Assembly (NCBI GenBank): GCA_019739215.1
Contig: JAHHDR010000030.1
Location: 39,040 to 103,039 of the forward strand
Direction of reading: 5' to 3'
Length of the DNA: 64,000 nt
Source: Rhizobium sp.
Lineage (GTDB): Bacteria > Pseudomonadota > Alphaproteobacteria > Rhizobiales > Rhizobiaceae
Below are positions 38,014 to 46,906 of the stretch, one piece after another (within the stretch, counting starts at the first letter, position 1; the number at the start of each line of letters is the position of its first letter). Below the pieces are notes generated by a model. The model was not told where the DNA came from, made no database searches, and saw nothing but the letters and a program-made list of their open reading frames with translations. Made by a program: the position numbers and the translations under genes.

Positions 38014-39812
38014 TCAGGCGAGAGCAAGGCGGGCAGCGGCGAGGCTGTCTGCGCCGTGGATGATGCGATCCTTCAGAGTGGCCGTCTCCGAGATCAGGTT
38101 CTCGGCGGCGAACCTGGCGAGCGCGATCCTGCCCTCGTCACGGCCGTCCCCCCCTTCGGCCAGGCCACCCTTGGCGAGGTAGCAGCCGGTCAGCACCAGG
38201 CCGAACAGCCGTTGATAGGCGGTGGCGCCCGACAGAGCCTCGACCATGCGGCCCTCGCCGGTCGCGGCCAACACCCATTCCGTCGTCGCTTCGAGGTCGG
38301 CGATCGCGGCGGCCAGCCGCTCCGCCGTACTGCCGAAGCCGTCACGGTTGGACGCGCGCACATCCTCCGCCAACTGCCGGAGCTCGACGATGAAGCCCCG
38401 GACATGGGCGCCACCCGATTGCGGCAGCTTGCGGCCGATCAGGTCGATTGCCTGGATGCCGTTGGTGCCTTCGTAGATCGGCGCGATGCGCGCGTCGCGA
38501 TAGAGCCGGGCGGCGCCTGTCTCCTCGATGAAGCCCATGCCGCCATGAACCTGGATGCCGAGCGAGGACACGTCGACGCCCGCGTCGGTGGGAATGCTCT
38601 TGGCGAGCGGCGTCAGCAGACTGGCGCGCTCCTGCCAGAATTGCTTCTCGTCGCCTTCCGAATGGTCGGCCATGTCGACCGCATGGGCGCAGGCATAGGC
38701 TATGGCGCGGGCGCCCTGCGTGACGCGCTTTCATCGTCGTCAGCATGCGGGCGACATCGGGATGCTCGATGATCGGGCTCATGCCCTGCCCCTGCCAGCC
38801 CGGCGCGCGTCCCTGCGTGCCGTTCGCGGGCGAAGGCGATCGCCTTCTGCGTTGCCGCCTCGGCGATCGCCGACGCCCTGCACGCCGACCATCAGCCGGG
38901 CGTTGTTCATCATGGTGAACATGCAGGCAAGGCCCTTGTTCTCCTCGCCGACCAGCCAGCCGACGGCGCCCGGTTCGTCACCGAACTTTCCATCGCCATA
39001 GATCATGGTGCAGGTGGGCGAGCCGTGAATGCCGAGCTTGTGCTCGATCGAGTGCACGTGGACATCGTTGCGGCGGACCAAGGCGTGCCGTCGTCGTTGA
39101 CGAGGAACTTCGGCACGACGAAGAGCGAGATTCCCTTCGATCCGGCCGGCGCGTCGGGCAGGCGCGCCAGGACGAGGTGGATGATGTTGTCGGTGAGATC
39201 ATGCTCGCCATAGGTGATGAAGATCTTCTGCCCGAAGATGCGGTAGGTGCCGTCGTCCCGGCGCTCGGCGCGGGTCTTCATGAAGCCGAGATCGGAGCCT
39301 GCGTGCGGGCTCTGTGAGGTTCATCGTGAACCCATCCACTCGCCGGAGACCATTTTCGGCAGGTAGATGTCCTTCGGATCGCGTCGCTGGCATGGGCGTC
39401 GAAGCGCCTCGACGGCGCCCATGGTCAGCGTCGGCGCCGATGGCGAAGGCCATGGCGCAGGAATTCCACATCTCGAAGGTGCGCAACGAGCAGCATATGC
39501 GGCAGGGCCTGGCCGCCGAATTCCTCGGGCGCGGTCAGCGCGTTCCAGCCGCCCTGCGCCCAGGCGCGATAGAGGTCCGCCCAGCCCTCGGGCGTGACCA
39601 CACTGTGCCCCTCGACCAGCCGCGCACCCATGGTGTCGCCGATCTCGCCGAGCGGCGCGACCTCCGCATCGGCAAAGCGACCCGCCTCGGACAGGACCGC
39701 TTCCACCAGGTCCTCGCTGAGGTCGCCGAACCTGCCGGCGGCAAGACCCGATCCCAGGCCCGCGACATGTTTCAACGTAAACAGGATCTCTTCAAACCGG
39801 CGCCTTGTACAT
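38014..39812 (-). CDS. Acyl-CoA dehydrogenase, DmdC/FadE-like long form, multiple frameshifts
   Basis: Parts of an acyl-CoA dehydrogenase of about 595 residues occur in all three frames. Recoverable blocks are the N terminus [116 protein letters not shown], and the C terminus from [20 protein letters not shown] with [35 protein letters not shown]. Removing an extra T near 39795 gives the true start MYKAPVEE at 39812 with GGAGG six bases upstream. At least eight breaks lie between 38.7 and 39.8 kb. The intact blocks suggest sequencing error. Confidence 0.9.
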
Positions 39813-39890
39813 GCGTTCCTCCACATCGTCCCGGCAGGATAGGGATTCGCGACGAACAGTCCAGCGCCCCGAGGTAATGGCTACTAGCTT

Positions 39891-39906
39891 TTTACGTAAA
39901 CGTCAA
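39891..39906. promoter_or_regulatory. LiuR/PsrA-like palindromic site upstream of the acyl-CoA dehydrogenase operon
   Basis: TTTACGTAAACGTCAA reads as TTGACGTTTACGTAAA on the other strand, very like the operator described for the MerR-family LiuR regulators of branched-chain amino-acid and fatty-acid degradation in proteobacteria. It is followed by a further symmetrical extension (CAATTTGACGTC). It lies about 80 bases upstream of the acyl-CoA dehydrogenase start and could also influence the divergent transporter gene. The regulator is not in the window. Confidence 0.5.
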
Positions 39907-39980
39907 TTTGACGTCATGCTGTTGCGAAACTGTCATGAAAGCGGCCTAAGGACTGGCGCAGTCCGCATGGCAGCCCGAGC

Positions 39981-40976
39981 ATGGAACTTCCCCAAATCAG
40001 CATTCCCGGTCTTGTCTGGGCGCATTGTTTCGATCCAGACAGCGGTACCTGCCACAGGGTCGCGACGGATATTCGACTGTCTGAGCTTCTCGCACATGAC
40101 GGTTTCGTGTGGCTTCACCTCGGACTGTCCGACATCCGCGTGCCGGCGATGATCGCAGACCTGCCGGGCATGACACCGGAGGCGGTGCAGGCCCTGGTAA
40201 GCCGGGATGCGCATGCGACGCTCACCGTGTCGGCCAATGTCGTCTGCGGCACATTGGTGGACTTCCAGCGGGACTTCGACGAGATGTCCTCCGAGATCGG
40301 ATGGGCTGCACTTTGCCGCGACAGACCGGCTGATCGTGACGACCCGGCTGCAACCCGCTTCGCAGCATTCGACCGTGCGCGCGGCGCCATCGAGAAGAGC
40401 GCGCGGATCCGCGGCCCGCTTGATGTGCTCGCGGCACTCGTCGTCGAGTTCCAGCGCACCGTGATCGGCCTGGTTCACGAGGTCAACGACGAACTGAACC
40501 TGATCGAAGATTATGTCTACGAGGACGCCGAGCGCGACGAAACGCGGCGGCTGCCCCCTGCCCGCCGGATGATCGTGAAGCTGCACCGGCATCTGCGAAC
40601 CGAACTGGCTCTGCTCCGCCGGGTCACGACAGCGGACGAGGATGAAGTCCCCGCCAATTTCCAGGACATCGCCCGACAACTCAGCGACCGGATCGAGACG
40701 GTCGAGCGCGACGTCTATTCGCTTCAGGAACGGGCGAGGCTGCTGCATGAGGATATTGATTCGAAAGCAGCGCGCCAGACGAACCGGCACCTCTACATTC
40801 CTGTCGATGCTGACCGCCTTCCTGATGCCGCCGACACTGGTGACCGGCTTCTTCGGCATGAACACCGAGAACCTACCCTTCGCCCACACCGATGGCGGCA
40901 CGGGCTTTGCCGCGATGATCATCCTGCTGTCCGTCGCCTTCGCCTGGTGGCTGCTCGGCGGTTTCGCATCCTCTGA
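39981..40976 (+). CDS. CorA/ZntB-type divalent metal transporter, several frameshifts
   Basis: This CorA-superfamily ion channel has a long cytoplasmic N-terminal funnel (ISIPGLVWAHCFDPDSG... to LQERARLLHEDID) and two C-terminal membrane helices. The pore signature GMN is present in VTGFFGMNTENLPFAH. Breaks occur near 40310 and 40368 (a frame excursion around FAATDRLIVTTRLQP) and near 40785, where removing one T restores NRHLYILSMLTAFLMPP. A compensating one-base deletion near 40956 would return the frame to RRFRIL and the stop at 40976. ZntB-type zinc efflux or CorA-type magnesium uptake cannot be distinguished. Confidence 0.85.
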   Translation: MELPQISIPGLVWAHCFDPDSGTCHRVATDIRLSELLAHDGFVWLHLGLSDIRVPAMIADLPGMTPEAVQALVSRDAHATLTVSANVVCGTLVDFQRDFDEMSSEIGWAALCRDRPADRDDPAATRFAAFDRARGAIEKSARIRGPLDVLAALVVEFQRTVIGLVHEVNDELNLIEDYVYEDAERDETRRLPPARRMIVKLHRHLRTELALLRRVTTADEDEVPANFQDIARQLSDRIETVERDVYSLQERARLLHEDIDSKAARQTNRHLYIPVDADRLPDAADTGDRLLRHEHREPTLRPHRWRHGLCRDDHPAVRRLRLVAARRFRIL

Positions 40977-40992
40977 GCGCTGTTTCGCGGTC

Positions 40993-41482
40993 TCACTGGC
41001 AATTCGAAAAGACACCCGCCGGCGGGGCGGCACCGGGAATGCAGAAGATGCCACCCCAGTGATAGCCGACGCCGCGCGGCGTGCGGACCCTGAACCACTT
41101 GTAGCCTTCCCCACCACACGTCAGGGTCCTCCAGGATCTCGATCGAATCGCCCTCCCGGATGCTGGCGACGCGCGAGAATTCCTGCCCTGGCCCGGAGCG
41201 CAGAACGCCCCCGTACGACGTTCCGTACAGATTGACCGCGCTATCGTTCGGGGCTTCGGATGCTTCCCGTTCGGTCTCGATCATGGTCTGCACAGCACCG
41301 GTGCAGTCAGCGTCGAGGTTGCCCCACATGTCCTGATCTTCAAAGCACTGTCCCATCGTCTGGTTGTCGCCGCAGAGCGCGCGTGCGCGTTGCGAACAAT
41401 AGTCGTCCTGGGCGGACGACGCCGGCGCCCACAAGAGGAACGGCATAAGCGCCGGCAGCGCAATCTTCCAGACATGTCTCAC
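40993..41482 (-). CDS. Secreted SH3-domain protein, one frameshift
   Basis: This protein of about 162 residues has a signal peptide (VRHVWKIALPALMPFLLWAPASSAQ) read from the GTG at 41482, which follows GGGAGAG. A cysteine-rich middle (YCSQRARALCGDNQTMGQCF and DADC) precedes a C-terminal bacterial SH3 domain (VLRSGPGQEFSRVASIREGDSIEIL). The frame breaks near 41113 in a GGGG run; removing one G restores DVWWEGYKWFRVRTPRGVGYHWGGIF and the stop at 40993. Bacterial SH3 domains usually bind peptidoglycan or peptides. It converges with the CorA-type gene across 16 bases. Confidence 0.75.
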
Positions 41483-41748
41483 GATGCTATCTCTCCCGAT
41501 GGCAGGCCAGTCCTGCGCGCCGCGCGACCCCGTCACGCGGGCGATCGCATGGATCGATCCTGCCCATCACCGAGGACCGGCTCAAGGTCAAACCGGGAGA
41601 AAGCAGGGAAGCACCCAGGAATGGTCGATCCGGGGACCGCCGCCGGCCTGCATCCGGCGCGCGACCACTCGCTAAAGTTTTAGCCGTCCAAATAAATGGA
41701 AGGAAATCTCCTGGTGATAGAGACAATTCCGATAAGGGGGAATTTGCA

Positions 41749-42246
41749 ATGTCCATGCCACAAAGGGCCATCGGGCCCGACGTCAATCCGCTGTTCATCG
41801 CCGCCCGCGCCGACGAGGTCGTGCTCGAGCCGGCACCGATCAATCCCGACTGGATCGTCTCGGGCACGCCTGTCGCCCGCGCGGGCCTGCACTCGCCCAG
41901 CATCGACGGCCGCGCCTCGACGCATATCTGGGACTGCACGGAAGGCAGTTTCTGGTGGACCTTCGGCGACGACGAGACTGTCGTCATCCTTGAGGGCCAT
42001 GTACGGGTGACCACCGAACAGGGCGAGGTCCGCGCACTCGGGCCCGGCGAGATCGCCTATTTCGCCGGCGGCACCCGCGCCCTGTGGGAAGTGGAGGGCT
42101 ATGTCCGCAAGATAGCCTTCTGCCGGCAGGTCATGACCCCGGCCACCATGTTGCGCGCCTTGCTCGGCAGGATGCGCCGCGCGGTCGGCGGCCAAACGGC
42201 GGCGGTGCCGATGCTCGGCACTTTCGCGGCGGTCATCCCGCTCTGA
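41749..42246 (+). CDS. Cupin domain-containing protein (DUF861-like)
   Basis: This 165-residue protein contains a single cupin: IWDCTEGSFWWTFGDDETVVILEGHVRVTTEQGEVRALGPGEIAYFAGGTRALWEV. The motif-1 pattern with ILEG and the motif-2 GPGEIAYF fit the ethanolamine-utilisation-like DUF861 cupins. A hydrophobic C-terminal region follows (MLGTFAAVIPL). No enzyme function can be assigned. It is monocistronic. Confidence 0.75.
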   Translation: MSMPQRAIGPDVNPLFIAARADEVVLEPAPINPDWIVSGTPVARAGLHSPSIDGRASTHIWDCTEGSFWWTFGDDETVVILEGHVRVTTEQGEVRALGPGEIAYFAGGTRALWEVEGYVRKIAFCRQVMTPATMLRALLGRMRRAVGGQTAAVPMLGTFAAVIPL

Positions 42247-42347
42247 TACCGGATAGGCGGCCGGCAATAGCCGGTTGTCGCCGGCTGTTAACGTTTTGAA
42301 AACCATATTGCCACAGGATCGTCACAGAACGTCCGGATAAGGTGGCA

Positions 42348-43313
42348 ATGTTCAAAGTTGCACTATCAGCCCTCGCCGCAGCCGCGCTCCTTGCGTGCGG
42401 CGTGGCACGCGCCGCGGACGACGAGCCGTGGAAAGACCCCTCCACCGCACTGGTGATCGATGCCTACGAGCTCAACACGATCGACTGGAGCAAGCTCGTC
42501 ACCAACAAGCGCGTCGCCGGCTTCATCTCCAAGGCTTCCGACGGACTGCCGGAGGTTTATGATTGCCGCAAGCCGCACCGGGGCGACAGCGCCAATCACT
42601 GCAAGACGATGTGGCGCAAATACGCCGTCAGCCGCGAACTCTACCAGACCCGGCGCATGCTGGCCAAGGCGCACGGGCTGCTCTGGGGCGCCTACCATCT
42701 GGCAAGGCCCGGCAACCCGATCGACCAGGCCAATCACTTCCTCGATTATGCCGAGCCTTCAGCCGACGAGATGATGGTGCTCGACCTCGAGGGCCTGGAT
42801 ACGTCGGAGTTCATGTCACTCGAGGACGCCGAGATCTTCGCCCGTCACGTCAAGACGCGCACGGGCCGGTATCCGGTGCTCTACACCAACCACATCACCG
42901 CCCGTCATATTGCAGTCAACCGCCGGCAACTGAAGGTGCTGTCGCGGCTGCCGCTCTGGTATGCGCGCTACAAACCGGAAATCAAGGGCGTGTTCCCGAT
43001 GGGCAACTGGCAGAACTACCTGCTCTGGCAGTTTGCCGCAGCGCCGAACTGCAGCGCGAAGTCCTGTCCGATGCGGATCGCGGGCACCTTGCGCGACATC
43101 GACGTCAACACCGCGCCGATGAGCGCGAAGGCACTCGCCGCGGTCTGGCCCCAGGGCGGGCTGGTCGAGGAACGCGCACCGGACCTGCAGCATCTCGTGA
43201 TTGCCTCGGTGACGCTGGGAACGACCACCCTGCCCCCGGCCGCTGCGGAGGCGCGCGCATGGATCCGTCGCAAGCCGACGGAGGTGACCGCGCTGAACTA
43301 TCAGGATTTCTAG
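42348..43313 (+). CDS. Secreted GH25-family lysozyme (muramidase)
   Basis: This 321-residue protein has a signal peptide (MFKVALSALAAAALLACGVARA; the cysteine could also be lipidated) and a glycoside hydrolase family 25 barrel. Matching elements are LVIDAYELNTIDWSKL (first catalytic-region Asp), GLLWGAYHLARPGNPIDQANHFLDYA, MMVLDLEGLD (catalytic Asp/Glu pair), PVLYTNHITA, PLWYARY and YLLWQFAAAPNC, plus a late DIDVNTA. GH25 muramidases cut peptidoglycan between MurNAc and GlcNAc. In a Gram-negative host this suggests cell-wall remodelling or export across the wall. Confidence 0.88.
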   Translation: MFKVALSALAAAALLACGVARAADDEPWKDPSTALVIDAYELNTIDWSKLVTNKRVAGFISKASDGLPEVYDCRKPHRGDSANHCKTMWRKYAVSRELYQTRRMLAKAHGLLWGAYHLARPGNPIDQANHFLDYAEPSADEMMVLDLEGLDTSEFMSLEDAEIFARHVKTRTGRYPVLYTNHITARHIAVNRRQLKVLSRLPLWYARYKPEIKGVFPMGNWQNYLLWQFAAAPNCSAKSCPMRIAGTLRDIDVNTAPMSAKALAAVWPQGGLVEERAPDLQHLVIASVTLGTTTLPPAAAEARAWIRRKPTEVTALNYQDF

Positions 43314-43395
43314 GCTATTTCGCACTTGCGGCAAGCTTCGGGAAACCTCGGATATCTAGCGTCTGACTGGTAATTTCAGCGTACCGGTCATTGTG

Positions 43396-44022
43396 ATGCA
43401 AGAAATACTGACAGACCTACAGAGCGCCATGAGCAAGCTGCAATATGTGGACGACAGGAAGGTGGTGGTGCCGAAGCAGGCAATCCACTCGGAATTCCTG
43501 CGCACAGGGCGGATCGATCGGAACCGACCCAACTGGTCGGAGTTCGAAAAGCGCTACCTGAGCTATGAGGAAGTCGCCCAGCGCACCGGCAAGGTCCTCG
43601 TCGCCGCCGGGAGCCGGACGCATGAGCGCCTCAACGGCTTCCACAAGTCGATCAATTTCCCCAAGCTGCTGTTTCACCGGACACTCTCGGGCACGCCGCA
43701 TCTTGGCTACTGTCACGTGACGGCGTCGAAAACGAACTTTGCCGAGTTCGACGACATCAAGTGGGCGTTCTACATCGCCAATTTCTCGGCCGACATCACC
43801 CCTGACAATCTCAAGTTCGAACACGTGAACATGCGTGCCGAGCGAATGTATTTCGCGGTCGCGGTTGAGCGTGACGACGACAGCCAGAAGCTCGCGATCA
43901 ATCGCAAGGTCCGCGGCAACGGCATCCTGTTCCGGACCGACGACCCGAAGACCGCACTGAAGAACGTGCTGCTGCTCGGCGCCAAGCACGAGGCGCTGCG
44001 CAAGATCATCCGCGCCCTGTAA
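43396..44022 (+). CDS. Hypothetical protein, rhizobial type
   Basis: This protein of about 208 residues has no signal peptide or membrane segment. The first codon may be the ATG at 43396 or the internal Met at 43429 (MSKLQYVDDRKVVVPKQ). Conserved-looking blocks include WSEFEKRYLSYEEVAQRTGKVLVAAGSRTHERLNGFHKSINFPKLLFHRTLSG and IKWAFYIANFSADITPDNLKFEHV. I do not recognise a characterised family. It is read as a single transcript between the lysozyme and Sua5 genes. Confidence 0.7.
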   Translation: MQEILTDLQSAMSKLQYVDDRKVVVPKQAIHSEFLRTGRIDRNRPNWSEFEKRYLSYEEVAQRTGKVLVAAGSRTHERLNGFHKSINFPKLLFHRTLSGTPHLGYCHVTASKTNFAEFDDIKWAFYIANFSADITPDNLKFEHVNMRAERMYFAVAVERDDDSQKLAINRKVRGNGILFRTDDPKTALKNVLLLGAKHEALRKIIRAL

Positions 44023-44097
44023 CGCGCGCGCGCCAACGATTGCGTCACGCTTGGCAAAGCCCTACACGGGCGCTATAGCCCGTCCGACGAATGAACG

Positions 44098-45129
44098 ATG
44101 GCGGACATGGCTGAAATCATCGACATCGCGGCGGACCATGGCCGGGCCATCGCCCGCGGCTGCGCGGTATTGGCCGACGGCGAGCCGGTGGCCATTCCCA
44201 CCGAGACCGTCTACGGCCTCGCTGCCGACGCCACCAATTCCGATGCGATCAGCCGCATCTACGAGGTGAAGGGCAGGCCGCGCTTCAATCCGCTCATCGC
44301 GCATATGTCGGGAATGACCATGGCCGAGCGACATGCGATGTTCGATCCGGTGTCGCGCCGGCTTGCGGACAGGTTCTGGCCAGGCCCGCTGACGCTGGTT
44401 CTGCCCCTGGCGCCGACAAGCGGAATCCATCCACTCTGCACGGCCGGCCTCGATAGCGTGGGCATCCGCGTGCCGATGGGCTTTGCCGGCGAACTGATCG
44501 AAGCCTATGGCCGTCCGCTGGCGGCGCCGAGCGCCAATACGTCGGGCAAGGTCAGCCCCACCTCGGCCGCCCATGTCGACGCCGATCTCGGCAGCAGGAT
44601 CCGGCTGATCCTCGACGGCGGAGCAGCCGGCGTCGGCGTCGAGAGCACGATCATCAAGGTCGAGGGCGATCAGGTGCGCCTGCTGCGTCCCGGCGGGCTG
44701 GCGGTCGAGGAGATCGAGGCCCTGATCGGCCACCCCGTGGTCCGGCAGGAAGTTGCGGGTGCGACGATCGAAGCGCCCGGCATGCTGGCATCGCACTATG
44801 CGCCCGAGGCCGGCGTCAGGATGAATGCCGCAACCGTCGACAACGGCGAGATCCTCATCAACTTCGCGGGCCAGCGGATCGGCGGCGCCGACCGTGCCGC
44901 CGCAACCTTCGACCTGAGCCGCTCGGGCTCCTTGCGTGAGGCGGCCGCCAATCTGTTCGCCATCATGAAGGCGGCCGACAGGCTGCCCTCAACGGGCATC
45001 GCCTTCGCACCGATCCCCCGAGACGGCCTCGGCGAGGCCATCAACGACCGTATTGCGCGCGCGGCGGCGCCCAGACCGGAAGCACCCAGGCCGGACGCGC
45101 CCACATTGGAGACAAAGGATGCAACCTGA
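44098..45129 (+). CDS. L-threonylcarbamoyladenylate synthase (Sua5/YwlC type)
   Basis: This 343-residue enzyme makes threonylcarbamoyl-AMP for the universal tRNA modification t6A. The N-terminal YrdC domain shows VAIPTETVYGLAADATNSDAISRIYEVKGRPRFNPLIAH, the RFWPGPLTLVLP segment and the AAPSANTSGKVSPTSA loop. The extra C-terminal region (about residues 215-320) marks the Sua5 rather than the short TsaC form. It overlaps the FAD-linked oxidase start by 11 bases. Confidence 0.95.
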   Translation: MADMAEIIDIAADHGRAIARGCAVLADGEPVAIPTETVYGLAADATNSDAISRIYEVKGRPRFNPLIAHMSGMTMAERHAMFDPVSRRLADRFWPGPLTLVLPLAPTSGIHPLCTAGLDSVGIRVPMGFAGELIEAYGRPLAAPSANTSGKVSPTSAAHVDADLGSRIRLILDGGAAGVGVESTIIKVEGDQVRLLRPGGLAVEEIEALIGHPVVRQEVAGATIEAPGMLASHYAPEAGVRMNAATVDNGEILINFAGQRIGGADRAAATFDLSRSGSLREAAANLFAIMKAADRLPSTGIAFAPIPRDGLGEAINDRIARAAAPRPEAPRPDAPTLETKDAT

Positions 45130-46537
45130 CCTGATCGGGCGCTTCGCGGAGATTGTCGGCGCGGGCCATGCGATCACCGATCCGTCAGTGATCGCGCCCA
45201 GGCTCGTCGAGACCCGCGGGCTCTATCGCGGCACATCGCCTCTGCTGCTCCGGCCCGGAAGCACGCGGGAGGTCGCCGACATCTTGGCGCTGGCGACTGC
45301 GACCGGCACGGCGATCGTGCCGCAATCCGGCAATACCGGTCACGTCGGCGGGCAGACGCCGCGTGCGGGCCGGGAGGACGTTCTGCTCTCACTCGAACGG
45401 ATGAACCGCGTGCGCGAGATCGATCTCGCGGCCGGGACGATGACGGTGGATGGGGGCTGCATTCTCGACAATCTGCACCGGGTGGCGGAAGAGCACGGCC
45501 GGATCTTTCCTCTGTCGCTGGGCTCGCAGGGCAGTTGCCAGATCGGCGGCAACCTCTCCACCAATGCCGGCGGCACGCAGGTGCTGGCCTACGGCAATGC
45601 GCGGCAGCTCTGCCTCGGGCTTGAAGTCGTGCTGCCGACTGGCGAGATCTGGGACGGGCTCAGGAAACTCAAGAAGGACAATACCGGATACGACCTGCGC
45701 GACCTGTTCATCGGCGCCGAGGGCACGCTCGGTGTGGTCACGGCCGCCGTGCTGAAACTCTTTCCCCGGCCACGCGGGCATCAGGTGGCCTTTGCGGGCC
45801 TCGACAGCGCGGAAAAGGCGCTCGCTTTCTTCAAGCTGGCGCAGGAGACCTGCGGCAACGCGCTGACCGGCTTTGAACTGATGGTCCGGCTGGGCGTCGA
45901 GTTCACGACACGCCACATTCCCGGTGTGCGGGATCCGCTCGATGCTGCCTATCCGTGGTACGTGCTGGTCGACATCTCGACGACGGACGAGGAAGCAAGC
46001 GCGGTGCGGATGATGGAGTGCCTGCTTTCACAGGCGCTCGAGGCCGATCTGGTGCGGGATGCCGCCATCGCCATGTCGGCCGCGCAGGCGCGCGCCTTCT
46101 GGCATCTCCGCGAAAGCATGTCCGAGGCGCAGAAGCCCGAGGGCGGCTCGATCAAGCATGATGTTTCCGTGCCGGTCTCCGACATACCCGCGTTCATGGC
46201 CGAAGCCCAGCAGGCGGTGACGGCCCGCATTCCCGGAGCCCGGATCTGCGCCTTCGGCCATCTGGGAGACGGCAATATCCATTACAACATTTCCCAACCC
46301 GTCGGCGCAGACAAGCAGACCTTCATCGACCGCTGGCGCGAGGTCAACGAGATCGTCCACGGCCTGGTCCTCAAGTTCAACGGCTCGATCTCCGCCGAAC
46401 ACGGAATCGGCCAGTTGAAGCGTGATGAACTCGCCGCCATCCGCTCGCCGATCGAAATCGACCTGATGCGCCGCATCAAGCGCGCGTTCGATCCCGCCAA
46501 CATCATGAATCCAGACAAGGTGTTGAGGTCGACATGA
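45119..46537 (+). CDS. FAD-linked oxidase, D-lactate/D-2-hydroxyglutarate dehydrogenase type
   Basis: This 472-residue flavoprotein has an N-terminal PCMH-type FAD-binding domain (VPQSGNTGHVGGQTPRAG; SLGSQGSCQIGGNLSTNAGGTQVLAYGNAR; FIGAEGTLGVVTA) and a C-terminal cap with FGHLGDGNIHYNI and KFNGSISAEHGIGQLKR, histidine-containing metal-binding segments of the D-2-hydroxyacid dehydrogenase group. Candidates are D-2-hydroxyglutarate, D-lactate or glycolate oxidation; the acceptor is not clear. The ATG at 45119 has GGAG upstream. Its stop overlaps the next gene in ATGA. Confidence 0.9.
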   Translation: MQPDLIGRFAEIVGAGHAITDPSVIAPRLVETRGLYRGTSPLLLRPGSTREVADILALATATGTAIVPQSGNTGHVGGQTPRAGREDVLLSLERMNRVREIDLAAGTMTVDGGCILDNLHRVAEEHGRIFPLSLGSQGSCQIGGNLSTNAGGTQVLAYGNARQLCLGLEVVLPTGEIWDGLRKLKKDNTGYDLRDLFIGAEGTLGVVTAAVLKLFPRPRGHQVAFAGLDSAEKALAFFKLAQETCGNALTGFELMVRLGVEFTTRHIPGVRDPLDAAYPWYVLVDISTTDEEASAVRMMECLLSQALEADLVRDAAIAMSAAQARAFWHLRESMSEAQKPEGGSIKHDVSVPVSDIPAFMAEAQQAVTARIPGARICAFGHLGDGNIHYNISQPVGADKQTFIDRWREVNEIVHGLVLKFNGSISAEHGIGQLKRDELAAIRSPIEIDLMRRIKRAFDPANIMNPDKVLRST

Positions 46538-46906
46538 CGTCGCCTGTCCGGCTCAACCTGAGGCTGACCTTCCCCGGTGGCGCGCCGCTGAGCCATGGCA
46601 AGGCGGAATTGATGGAATTGATCCGCGAGACCGGGTCGATCCGCCAGGCGGCGCAGCGGATGGAAATGTCCTACCGCCGCGCCTGGCTGTTGGTCGACGA
46701 GTTGAACCACATGTTCCGCGAACCAGCGGTCGAGACCAAGCAGGGCGGAAAGAGCGGTGGCGGCGCCGCTCTGACGGCATTCGGCGAGGAATTGCTGACG
46801 CGGTGGCGGGCGATGGAGGCCCGCGCATACGAAAACACTGGCGGACGATCTGGAATGGCTGGCCGCCTGGCGTTCCGATCAGGTTCCGGAGCCCGGCGCT
46901 CGGTAA
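46534..46906 (+). CDS. ModE-type winged-helix molybdate regulator (short form), one frameshift
   Basis: This protein of about 123 residues has the LysR-like helix-turn-helix of ModE (LMELIRETGSIRQAAQRMEMSYRRAWLLVDELNHMF) and a GGKSGGGAALTAFGEELL wing. It lacks the two Mop domains that bind molybdate in full ModE. The frame breaks near 46836 in an AAAA run; removing one A gives ETLADDLEWLAAWRSD and the stop at 46904-46906. It converges on modC with a 28-base overlap of the two coding ends and is probably the regulator of the ModE-like operator before modA. Confidence 0.8.
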
